Origin: Levilinea saccharolytica
GTDB lineage: Bacteria; Chloroflexota; Anaerolineae; Anaerolineales; Anaerolineaceae
DNA: 64,000 nt
NCBI RefSeq assembly: GCF_001306035.1
Contig: NZ_LGCM01000060.1
Span: 1 to 64,000, forward strand
Direction of reading: 5' to 3'
The notes below the pieces were generated by a model that saw nothing but the letters and a program-made list of their open reading frames with translations, had not been told where the DNA came from and ran no database searches. The translations under genes were made by a program, and so were the position numbers. Each line of letters opens with the position of its first letter. The stretch's first letter is position 1. This document shows positions 51,635-59,665 of the stretch, piece after piece.

Positions 51635-54412
51635 TCAGATGTCGCCCATCTCCGCGCGCTTTGCCTGCGTCTCTTTGCGCCGTTTCCAGGCCAGCCGCAC
51701 CAGCCACCAGGCTGCCGGTAAGGTCAGCCCGCTGCAGGCCAGCGCCGGAACCAGTACCTGCCCCAGGCTTTCGATGCTCAGGCGGTAATTGACACCTTTG
51801 CCCGCCAGGTTGGGGTGAATGGGCTGGATCTTGAGGTAATACAGCCCGTCCGCAGGCGCGCTCCATTCCAGGCTGGCATCTTGTTTAAAATCGGCTGCCC
51901 GCGCCTCCCCCAGCACTTTTTGATGATCTGTATCGAGCAGCTGAATCTGCACCGCCGCCCCACCGGTCATCGAAGCCGCGCTGAAGCGGTAACGCCGCCC
52001 CGCCTGCGCCGGGAACACCACCCAATCCACATCCCCCCGCGGGCAAAGGCTCTCCTCCCAGCTCTCGCCAACCGCCGCCGGCACGGCATTCTGCCAGCCG
52101 TCGTTGTCGTCCGCCCCGGCGCACATTGTCTCCAGAGTCATCTCCACCACGCTGCTGCCAAAATCCTCCACGTTGCCCGCACGGTCCACCCCGCGCACCT
52201 GAAATTCATACAAGCCGTCGGTTTTGGCCAAAAACCACATCTGCCGCGCGCCGCCGTCCGGCTTTTCCGGCCACAGCGTCCATTCGCCGCCGTCGCGCCG
52301 GTAGCGCATCTCAAAGTAGTCCAGATCCTCCTCGCCTTCCAGCACCTCCCAGCGCAGAACGGCCGCCGTACTGGCCACCGCCGCCCCCTCCACCGAAACC
52401 AGGTTGCTAGCGGGCGGCTGATCCACAGCCAAAATGCGAAATTCGATCTTCGCCTGGCTTTCGCCTGCGCGGTTGCGCGCCCACACCGTCCATTGATAGG
52501 CCCCCGCCGCCAGCTTACCCACCTTCCAGACGGTCTCTTGGCCCCAATCTCGGCTTTTCTCCCAGCCGTCCGGGCCGCTCAACGCACTGCGGTAGGCTTC
52601 CACCCCTGCCGCTGCCGGCCATTCCAGCCGCACTGCCTCATCCTCCCGCAGCGGCTGGCCGTCTTTTCCCTGCGGAGCGCTCAGCGCAGCCGGCGCAGGC
52701 GGGTCGGGCCGCCGCACCACTTTCAGCGATGAAATCGCATCCGGCCCCAGGAGGCTGTCCTGCAGGCTGGGCCAATCCTTTAAGAAGACCTCTTCCTGCC
52801 CGCCGAACTGCGTTTCCGCGTACGCCAGGGCCATGACCCCCGCCCCCACGCGCAGCGACTCAGCCGTGTTGTTGCCAATCCCCAACTGTTTGGCTTTGGC
52901 GTATTCGCCCAGCCCCAGCACCTGGCAGTCCCCGCGGTAATTTTCCTCCGTCCACAGCCCCACCTGCTCGGCCCCAGGCTGGCACACTTTGGGAGTGGCC
53001 GTGGGGGTCGGGGTCGGCCCGGCACAGTTAAACTGCTTTTCCAGCATCACCTGCCCCGTGGGGCCGGAATTTTTGCCCGACCGGTCGCGCACATCCACCG
53101 CCAGCAGGAAAGGCCCGTCGGGCACACCCAGCTTACACAAATCCAGCGTCACCTGAACCTGCCCTCCGCTCTGGGGCTTGCCCACCGGCGTCCATTCGCC
53201 GGTGTAGGTCATCAAGAACTGGGTGTTTTCCAATTCGCGGTCGTCTTTGGCCCAGCCCTTGACGGTCAGCTTGCGCGTGGTCACCAGGGTCTTCTCCTTG
53301 GGGCTTTCAATCCCGCCGGTGGGCCGTTGGGCGTCCCCATTGGCGCTCTCATACCAGTTCCCCGCCTGACATTGGCTGCCCATCGAGGGGAAGGTGTTGG
53401 CCTCCACGCAGGTGCGCGGCCGGCCGCCGTTGGTCTGCACTTCATCAAATACAATGTCCACCGAGCTGCCCCAATACAAATGCTGGTTGGTGTGCACATG
53501 AAAATGCAGATGTGAGGCCGTGCTGGCACCGGTGTCGTCCGCAGCTCCAATCAGCTGCCCCTGCAAGACCTCGGCCCCCACCCTGCGCAGCGCGGGCGGG
53601 ATGCTGTCTTGGGCCAGGTGATAATAAACCTGATAGGTCACCGGCGAGGTGCTGGTGTCTTCCAGCACCAGGTAATTGGCGTGTTTGGTGTTGCCGTTGG
53701 GGTACTGCCACACAGCGTATTTCACCCGCCCGCCGCGCGCCGCCACCACCGGAAAATTGGTGCCGTCAGCGAAATCAAAAGCGTATAAGCACGTAGTCGG
53801 GCAGGTTTTGTAGACGTATACATGCCCCACCGAGCCGCTCACGCGCACCTTGCGCCCCGCCGGCCAGGGCAGTTTGTACCCCCGGAAAACCTGTCCCCCT
53901 TTCACCACCTTCTGCTCCTTGGGCAGGTAAAAGGCGCGCTCCTCCGCGCTGAGCAGATCTTCGGGAACGCCCGCCAGCACCTGTGCCCAGTCCGCGTCGG
54001 CTTGCAAAGTTATCTTCCATTCCTCCGGCGCATCCCCCAGCCGCGCCAGGGCCAGTCCCACTTCCCCGGCCACCACCTCGCCCGTCTCACGCTCGCGCAT
54101 GGCCAGCCACACCAGCGCGGTGCGCCCGTCGTCGCTGAAGGTCACGTGATCAATGCTCACATCGTAAATCAGGAACGCCAGCAGCTCTTCTCGCCCTTCT
54201 CCGGCGGCTTTCAGCGCCTTCGCAATCGCACCCACCCGCGGGTCGTCGGGCTGGGCGGTCATGCGGTGAGGCAGCGCCGGGCCTCCCGAGCCCTGCCAGA
54301 TCAGCAGCCCGCCCACCGCCAGCAAAAGCACCACTAAAAAGCCCAGTGCGGCCCACACCCACACTTTTTTTCCGGTTTGTTGAAAAAGGGAATTCAAAAG
54401 AGGTTGTTTCAT
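51635..54412 (-). CDS. M23-type metallopeptidase with crystallin-like, Fn3-like and PPC domains
   Basis: The protein has 925 residues. A membrane anchor spans about 17-40. An M23/LytM-type domain (about 195-325) shows YAFDFADGTNFPVVAARGG, GQLIGAADDTG and the metal-binding HLHFH near 300; a Cys pair (TCPTTC) precedes the first part. A PTPTPTATP linker follows at about 465. Residues about 475-565 look like a beta/gamma-crystallin or I36-inhibitor fold (LWTEENYRGDCQVL). Two Fn3-like domains (about 570-765) and a pre-peptidase C-terminal-like domain (about 770-890, ending GVNYRLSIES) follow. A second membrane helix at about 893-912 is followed by a basic tail. Likely a cell-envelope peptidoglycan or protein endopeptidase held at both ends. 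AGAGGAG lies 12 bases before the ATG. Confidence 0.75.
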   Translation of the reverse strand: MKQPLLNSLFQQTGKKVWVWAALGFLVVLLLAVGGLLIWQGSGGPALPHRMTAQPDDPRVGAIAKALKAAGEGREELLAFLIYDVSIDHVTFSDDGRTALVWLAMRERETGEVVAGEVGLALARLGDAPEEWKITLQADADWAQVLAGVPEDLLSAEERAFYLPKEQKVVKGGQVFRGYKLPWPAGRKVRVSGSVGHVYVYKTCPTTCLYAFDFADGTNFPVVAARGGRVKYAVWQYPNGNTKHANYLVLEDTSTSPVTYQVYYHLAQDSIPPALRRVGAEVLQGQLIGAADDTGASTASHLHFHVHTNQHLYWGSSVDIVFDEVQTNGGRPRTCVEANTFPSMGSQCQAGNWYESANGDAQRPTGGIESPKEKTLVTTRKLTVKGWAKDDRELENTQFLMTYTGEWTPVGKPQSGGQVQVTLDLCKLGVPDGPFLLAVDVRDRSGKNSGPTGQVMLEKQFNCAGPTPTPTATPKVCQPGAEQVGLWTEENYRGDCQVLGLGEYAKAKQLGIGNNTAESLRVGAGVMALAYAETQFGGQEEVFLKDWPSLQDSLLGPDAISSLKVVRRPDPPAPAALSAPQGKDGQPLREDEAVRLEWPAAAGVEAYRSALSGPDGWEKSRDWGQETVWKVGKLAAGAYQWTVWARNRAGESQAKIEFRILAVDQPPASNLVSVEGAAVASTAAVLRWEVLEGEEDLDYFEMRYRRDGGEWTLWPEKPDGGARQMWFLAKTDGLYEFQVRGVDRAGNVEDFGSSVVEMTLETMCAGADDNDGWQNAVPAAVGESWEESLCPRGDVDWVVFPAQAGRRYRFSAASMTGGAAVQIQLLDTDHQKVLGEARAADFKQDASLEWSAPADGLYYLKIQPIHPNLAGKGVNYRLSIESLGQVLVPALACSGLTLPAAWWLVRLAWKRRKETQAKRAEMGDI

Positions 54413-54520
54413 GCTTCGCTGTGCTCCTCTCAGCAGATACAGGGTTCGCGGGTTAAGATGCAGGTTTCATACCAGACCGAAAAACCACCTTTGCTTCCGC
54501 CGGTTTTGCCCCAATGCATC

Positions 54521-54526
54521 TATAAT
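54521..54526 (+). promoter_or_regulatory. Possible -10 box for the arabinoside operon
   Basis: TATAAT lies 50 bases before the transporter ATG in the 164-base divergent gap between it and the M23 gene. No good -35 box is seen at 16-18 bases. Control by an activator is possible but not shown. Confidence 0.4.
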
Positions 54527-54576
54527 TACCCTATGGCTGCAAGCTCGCCCACTCTATCTCTCACGGAACGGTTCGC

Positions 54577-55887
54577 ATGACCTCAACCCCCTCTTCTTCT
54601 CCCTGGCTCACCCGCCGCGTATGGGCGGCCTTGCTGCTGTTGGGTTTTGCCGGTCAGCTCGCCTGGGCGGTGGAAAACCAGTTCTTTAACACCTTCCTGT
54701 ACAACCACATCACCCCCGATCCGCGCCCCATCTCCTGGATGGTGTCGGCCACCGCCCTGGTGGCTACGCTGACTTCTATCTTTATGGGCACGCTCAGCGA
54801 CCGCACCCGCAGCCGCTGGGGCCGCCGTCGTCCCTACCTTCTGGCGGGCTACCTGATGTGGGGAGTTTTCACCGCGCTCTACCCCACCTCCGCCCAATTT
54901 CACCCCATCGGTCTGGCCATCGCCATGGCCATCCTCTTCGACTGCATCATGACCTTTTGGGGCTCCACCGCCAACGACGCCGCCTTTAACGCCTACGTCA
55001 CCGATGTGACCACCCAGCAAAACCGCGGCCGCGTCACCGGCGCGCTGGAGATTATGAAATGGCTGTCGGTGCTGCTGGTATACGGCGGCGCGCCCCTTTT
55101 GATTGAAGCCGTGGGCTACCCGGCCTTCTTTTACGGCGTGGGTGCGCTCGTCTTCCTGGTGGGGCTGATCAGCGGCCGTCTGATTCACGAACCCCCCGCC
55201 GGGCCCAAGCCGGAAGGGACCTACGCCCAGCAGATGGTGGCCGTCTTCCGCCCGGCCAATTTGCGCCGCAACCGCCGCATCTTGCTGGTGCTCTCGGCCG
55301 TCACTCTCTTCACCGCTGCGCAAAACGTGTTCTTCCCGTATCTGCTCATCTACTTACAGCACTACATCAAGCTGGAAACCCTCCAGTATTCCATCCTGGT
55401 GGCCGTCGCCATTCTGGTCGGCGGCATGCTCCTGGCCTACCCCATCGGCCTGCTGGTAGACCGCTGGGGCCGCTGGCCCATGGCCATGCTGGCCGTGATT
55501 GCCGAAATGATCGGGCTGCTGCTCTTCTCCTTCTCGCGCTCCTTCCTGGCCCTCACCCTCACCGGCATCCTCTGGCTGGCCCCCACCGCCGCCTGGACTA
55601 TCGCCACCATGGCCTGGACCAAAGACCTCTTCCCGCAGGATCAGCGCGGCCAGTTTGCCGGCATTTACGTGCTCTTTTATGTGCTCATCCCGCAAATTTT
55701 GGGCGCGCTCACCGGCGGCTGGCTGGGCAGCACCTTCGGCATCCCCACCCTGATCGACGGCAAAGCCGGCTTCATCCCCACCCCGCTGCTCTTCCAGGTG
55801 GCCGCCTTTGCCACCCTGCTGGCGGCTGTGCCCCTGTTCTTCTTGCCCCGCAAAAACACCCCCATTGGCTCCCTTTCGGAGGATTAA
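54577..55887 (+). CDS. GPH/MFS-type sugar transporter
   Basis: A 436-residue, 12-helix transporter. The loop between helices 2 and 3 reads GTLSDRTRSRWGRRRPYLLAG, the pattern of glycoside-pentoside-hexuronide cation symporters and sucrose-type carriers rather than of drug exporters. A second motif, LVDRWGRWP, lies in the other half. The stop overlaps the start of a GH51 arabinofuranosidase by one base (TAATG), so it probably imports arabinosides or arabino-oligosaccharides for that enzyme. The specific sugar is inference. Confidence 0.82.
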   Translation: MTSTPSSSPWLTRRVWAALLLLGFAGQLAWAVENQFFNTFLYNHITPDPRPISWMVSATALVATLTSIFMGTLSDRTRSRWGRRRPYLLAGYLMWGVFTALYPTSAQFHPIGLAIAMAILFDCIMTFWGSTANDAAFNAYVTDVTTQQNRGRVTGALEIMKWLSVLLVYGGAPLLIEAVGYPAFFYGVGALVFLVGLISGRLIHEPPAGPKPEGTYAQQMVAVFRPANLRRNRRILLVLSAVTLFTAAQNVFFPYLLIYLQHYIKLETLQYSILVAVAILVGGMLLAYPIGLLVDRWGRWPMAMLAVIAEMIGLLLFSFSRSFLALTLTGILWLAPTAAWTIATMAWTKDLFPQDQRGQFAGIYVLFYVLIPQILGALTGGWLGSTFGIPTLIDGKAGFIPTPLLFQVAAFATLLAAVPLFFLPRKNTPIGSLSED

Positions 55888-57824
55888 TGCCCGCCATTCC
55901 TGAATTTTTACTGCGCAAGCTGTACCTGCCCGGCTCCCTGCAGTCCACGCCGGAAGGCTTCTCTTTCGTCATCAAAAATACCTTCGCCCCGGCCAGCATC
56001 GAGGGCTTTCAGCTGGCCGTAGACGATCAGGATATCCCCCTGGAGGCCGTCACCCTGCGGCTGGAAGGTCAGCCCGACCCCACCCCCGCGCATTGGGTTT
56101 CGGCCAGCACGCCCTTTTCGCTGCCGGTCAACGTGGCCCTCACAGTCAGCGTAGCCAGTCACCCGGCGGGCAACGGCCGCCTGCGCATCCGCGTGCACAC
56201 CCATGAAGCCGGCCTGCTCGATTTCACCCTGCAGGCCTCCGGTTCTGCCCCCGCCGCTGCGGCAGCTGCCGCTCCGCGGCGTTTTGCCCTGCGCCTGCCG
56301 CGCTTTTTGCAGCGCCCCATGCAGGTGGAGGCCAGCGTGGACGCCGATCAGGTCATCGGCCCCATCCATCCGCATGTCTACGGCCACTTCATTGAGCATT
56401 TGGAAAACTGCATCTACGGCGGTATCTGGAACGAAGACGGCTCGGCCCTGCGCCCCGACACCCTGCGCCTGATCCGCGATCTGCGCCCCTCGGTCATTCG
56501 CTACCCCGGCGGCAATTTTGCCTCCGGCTACCATTGGGAAGACGGCATCGGCCCGCGCAGCCAGCGCCCCGCCCGCTTTGACCCCGCCTGGCAGTCGCAT
56601 GAGAGCAATCAGGTGGGCACGGACGAATTCATGGAATTCTGCGCCCAGGTGGGGGCTGAACCCTTCCTGGTGGTCAACGACGGCTCCGGCACCCCCGAAG
56701 AAGCCGCCCGCTGGGTGGCCTACTGCAACGAACCGCCCACGGGTGAACAGGGCCGCCGCCGGGCCGCCAACGGCCATCCCCAGCCCTACAACGTGCGCCT
56801 GTGGGGTGTCGGCAACGAAGTCTGGGGGCAGTGGCAGGTGGGCCACACCAGCGCCGAGGAGTACGCCGAGCGGCTGAACGCCTTTGCCGCCGCCATGCGC
56901 GCCGCGGACCCCAATATTCAAATTGTGGCCGTCGGCGATAAAGTTCTCAGTGATCAGGCCAACGACCCCGGCCGCTTGTGGAATGAAACTGTCCTAAGCC
57001 GCTGCGCCGACCAGATCGACTACCTCTCCTTCCACCTTTACCAGCCCGACCAAAGCGGCTGGCAGGAATCCTATGACCCCGACGCCCTGCACCACATCGT
57101 ATGCGCCGCACCGCTGGACGCCGAAGTGATCATCCAGCGTATCGCCTCGCAAATTCAGCGCGCTGCCCCCCGCCGCAAGATCCAGATCGCGTTTGACGAA
57201 TGGAATCTGTGGCTCACCCCGCCCCCCGGCGCTTCTTCCATGCACAAGCTCAACTACAACCTGCGCGACGCCCTCTATGTGGCCGGGATGTTAAACGTCT
57301 TCCAGCGCCAGTGCAAAACCCTCACCCTGGCCAACCTGGCCCAGATGGTCAATGTGCTGCCGCTGATCGTCACCAACGAGCGCAAATCCTATGCCACCCC
57401 GCTGTATTACCCCTTCTGGATGGCTCAAAATATGGAAAAGCTGGCCCTGCGGGTGGAGATGAAAAAAGTGCCCACCTACAGCACCCAGGCCCTCGGCAAC
57501 ATCGCCGCGCTCAGCAATGTGCCCTATCTGGATATCGCCGCCACCCGCGACGAGGCCCGCTCGCGCCTGGTGCTCAGCTTCATCAACCGTCACCCGGCCA
57601 AGCGCGCCCACATCAACGTCAACTTCGAACATTTCAGCTCCCTCAAAGCCTCCAAAGCCTGGGTGCTCAACGCCCCCAACCCCAGCCTGGTGAACAGCTT
57701 TGACGAGCCCCACGCCGTGCGCAGCCGTGAAATTGAGCTGACCAAAACGCGCGCCCGCGGGCATATCCGCCTGGATCTGCCCCCCGCCAGCCTGTCGGTG
57801 ATGCTGCTGACCGCGGACGAATAA
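55887..57824 (+). CDS. abfA: GH51 alpha-L-arabinofuranosidase with N-terminal extra domain
   Basis: The protein has 645 residues. GH51 enzymes release terminal arabinofuranose from arabinan and arabinoxylan with retention. The catalytic barrel starts about residue 150 (VYGHFIEHLENCIYGGIW); the acid/base is Glu311 in GNEVWG and the nucleophile Glu438 in FDEWN, both present. A C-terminal beta-sandwich follows. The first ~130 residues are a separate domain (LLRKLYLPGSL, then GFSFVIKNTFAPASI) unlike typical GH51, joined by an Ala/Pro-rich linker. No signal peptide, so it is cytoplasmic and acts on imported sugars. GGAGG precedes the ATG. Confidence 0.9.
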   Translation: MPAIPEFLLRKLYLPGSLQSTPEGFSFVIKNTFAPASIEGFQLAVDDQDIPLEAVTLRLEGQPDPTPAHWVSASTPFSLPVNVALTVSVASHPAGNGRLRIRVHTHEAGLLDFTLQASGSAPAAAAAAAPRRFALRLPRFLQRPMQVEASVDADQVIGPIHPHVYGHFIEHLENCIYGGIWNEDGSALRPDTLRLIRDLRPSVIRYPGGNFASGYHWEDGIGPRSQRPARFDPAWQSHESNQVGTDEFMEFCAQVGAEPFLVVNDGSGTPEEAARWVAYCNEPPTGEQGRRRAANGHPQPYNVRLWGVGNEVWGQWQVGHTSAEEYAERLNAFAAAMRAADPNIQIVAVGDKVLSDQANDPGRLWNETVLSRCADQIDYLSFHLYQPDQSGWQESYDPDALHHIVCAAPLDAEVIIQRIASQIQRAAPRRKIQIAFDEWNLWLTPPPGASSMHKLNYNLRDALYVAGMLNVFQRQCKTLTLANLAQMVNVLPLIVTNERKSYATPLYYPFWMAQNMEKLALRVEMKKVPTYSTQALGNIAALSNVPYLDIAATRDEARSRLVLSFINRHPAKRAHINVNFEHFSSLKASKAWVLNAPNPSLVNSFDEPHAVRSREIELTKTRARGHIRLDLPPASLSVMLLTADE

Positions 57825-57849
57825 CCGCATCTGCACTGCCGGTCTTCAA

Positions 57850-57883
57850 CGCCCTGGGCATAATAAGCCCAGGGCGTTTTTTT
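57850..57883 (+). terminator. Rho-independent terminator after the arabinofuranosidase gene
   Basis: CGCCCTGGGC (57850-57859) and GCCCAGGGCG (57867-57876) form a perfect 10-bp stem with a 7-base loop, followed by seven Ts. It lies 26 bases after the stop codon. Strong and typical. Confidence 0.95.
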
Positions 57884-57926
57884 ACGCCAGTGTACGGTGT
57901 AAGTTTTTCCGTTTCGGAATAGTTAT

Positions 57927-57955
57927 TTGCATTTTCGGGAATTTCGTCGTATGAT
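57927..57955 (+). promoter_or_regulatory. sigma70-type promoter for the putrescine operon
   Basis: TTGCAT (57927-57932) and TATGAT (57950-57955) are spaced by 17 bases. The predicted start near 57962 leaves an unusually long leader of about 280 bases before the aminotransferase ATG at 58246. Confidence 0.6.
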
Positions 57956-57961
57956 ATCTGG

Positions 57962-58245
57962 TAGGTTTACAGTTATTCCCATGATCTTTATGATCAAGAA
58001 TTGATTGTATCTGGAACCCCGGCCCAGCAGCACAGCCCAGGGTTCTCCCCTTGAGACTGGTAACCCTTATTGGAATTGAATAGCGGGCATTTCCAGGCCA
58101 GCCCCCATCGTGCCGCCGCGCCAGCGCACCCCGCCGCCAGACAGCAGAGCCTGGGGAACACCTCACATCCTCGCCGAGGGGGCTTTTTGATTCAGAATCA
58201 TTCGTCACCTTCACTCATTTTGTAACTGTCAGGAGGAAACCGCAT
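57962..58245 (+). promoter_or_regulatory. Long structured 5' leader, candidate attenuator or riboswitch
   Basis: This 284-base stretch has no gene. Visible structures are GAACCC/GGGTTC (58014-58019 with 58040-58045) and CCAGGC/GCCTGG (58093-58098 with 58149-58154). A third pairing, AGCCCCC (58100-58106) with GGGGGCT (58178-58184), would be followed by TTTT and act as a terminator; it cannot form together with the second helix without a pseudoknot. A small CCTC-GCC-GAGG hairpin overlaps the same GGGGG. AGGAGG for the aminotransferase is at 58231-58236, beyond these elements. No known riboswitch class was recognised. Confidence 0.45.
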
Positions 58246-59613
58246 ATGCCCCAGTCGCTTCAAGAAGCCCTCGCCTACTCCGACCGCTGGCTGCAAATCA
58301 TCCACGGCGGCGATGTGGGGGAGGCCCAGGCCAAGCAGATCATCGAAGAATCCAAAAACAACTTTGCCGAACATTTCAACCGCGGTTGGCTCGAATACCG
58401 CAAATCCGTCACCGAGGCCGGGGATTGGGCCTGTGTCGAATGGAAAGGCTCCGGCGCCGTCTTCCGCGACATCCTCGGCCGCGAATACATTGACTGCCTG
58501 GGCGGCTACGGCATGATGGATCTGGGCTGGAGCCACCCGGATGTCGTCTCTGCCGTCCGCGCCCAGCTCCAGCGCACGCCCATGCCCAGTCAGGAGCTGA
58601 TTGACCCCCTGCGCGGGGTTTTGGCGCGCCTCATGGCCGAAATCACCCCCGGCGACATCCAATATAGCTTCTTCGCCGCCAGCGGCACCGAAGCCATCGA
58701 AGGCGCCATCAAGCTGGCCAAAATGTACACGCACAAAAACGGCTTCATCGTGGCCGTCAAAGCCTTCCACGGCAAAACCATGGGCTCCCTGTCCATGATG
58801 GGCAAATCCGATTACCGCACCCCGCCGGGGACGCTCTACGGCGGGCCGGTGTACCATGTGCCCTACGGCGACGCGGACGCGGTGGAACGCCAGCTGGATA
58901 TCTGCGCTAAGGTCGGCATTGAAATTGCCGCCGTGCTGATGGAGCCCATCCAGGGCGAAGCCGGGGCCATCGTCCCGCCGGACGACTTCTGGCCGCGCCT
59001 GCGCGAGATCACCCGCCGCTACGGGGTGCTGCTCATCGCCGACGAAGTGCAGACCGGCATGGGCCGCACCGGCAAACTATGGGGCGTGGAACATTGGGAA
59101 GTCGTACCCGATATCCTGGCCGTGGCCAAATCTCTGGGCGGCGGGGTCATGCCCATCAGCGCCTTCTGCGCCAACGCAGAGATCTGGCAAGTGATGATGG
59201 ATCCCAACCCCTTCATCCACACCACCACCACCGGCGGGGGCGCATTGGCATGCAGCGCCGCCATCGCCGCCATTAACGTCACCCTGCGCGACCGCCTATG
59301 GGAACAGGCCGCCCAAAAAGGCAATTACCTCCTCCCCCGGCTGCACGCCCTGGCGGAAAAATATCCGCACATCTTCAATTCGGTCACCGGCAAGGGCCTG
59401 CTCATCGGCCTGCACTTCAAAGATTCCGCCATCGGCTACAAAGCCGCCGCCGGGTTGTTCCAGCGCGGCGTGTTGGTGGCCGGAACCCTGACCAGCGCCC
59501 ATACCATCCGTATCGAGCCGCCTCTGGTCATCACTCAGGAACAATTGGATCAGGTGTTGGATCGCCTCACGGATGTCATCGAAGAGATCGCCCGCACCCA
59601 TTCTTTTGACTGA
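58246..59613 (+). CDS. patA: Putrescine aminotransferase (class III)
   Basis: A 455-residue PLP enzyme that transfers an amino group from putrescine to 2-oxoglutarate, forming 4-aminobutanal. The sequence closely follows the E. coli YgjG/PatA pattern: GWLEYRKSVT, CVEW, DCLGGYGM, SQELIDPLR, EPIQGEAG, DEVQTGMGRTGK, PLP Lys295 in VAKSLGGGVMPI, and VLVAGTLTSAHTIRIEPPL. Other class III aminotransferases such as GabT lack this set. It is the first gene of an operon with a sodium:solute symporter 52 bases downstream, and follows a long leader. AGGAGG precedes the ATG. Confidence 0.88.
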   Translation: MPQSLQEALAYSDRWLQIIHGGDVGEAQAKQIIEESKNNFAEHFNRGWLEYRKSVTEAGDWACVEWKGSGAVFRDILGREYIDCLGGYGMMDLGWSHPDVVSAVRAQLQRTPMPSQELIDPLRGVLARLMAEITPGDIQYSFFAASGTEAIEGAIKLAKMYTHKNGFIVAVKAFHGKTMGSLSMMGKSDYRTPPGTLYGGPVYHVPYGDADAVERQLDICAKVGIEIAAVLMEPIQGEAGAIVPPDDFWPRLREITRRYGVLLIADEVQTGMGRTGKLWGVEHWEVVPDILAVAKSLGGGVMPISAFCANAEIWQVMMDPNPFIHTTTTGGGALACSAAIAAINVTLRDRLWEQAAQKGNYLLPRLHALAEKYPHIFNSVTGKGLLIGLHFKDSAIGYKAAAGLFQRGVLVAGTLTSAHTIRIEPPLVITQEQLDQVLDRLTDVIEEIARTHSFD

Positions 59614-59665
59614 TCTGTGGTAAAACTACATGCTTTCTTTGTGAAATCTTGTCAGGAGGGATCGT

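Noticed and set aside
58014-58070. Possible guanidine-I (ykkC-type) riboswitch, because GGGTTC and ACTGGT occur in order in the leader
   Set aside because: The following conserved ykkC segments are absent, so only a structured leader of unknown class is claimed.
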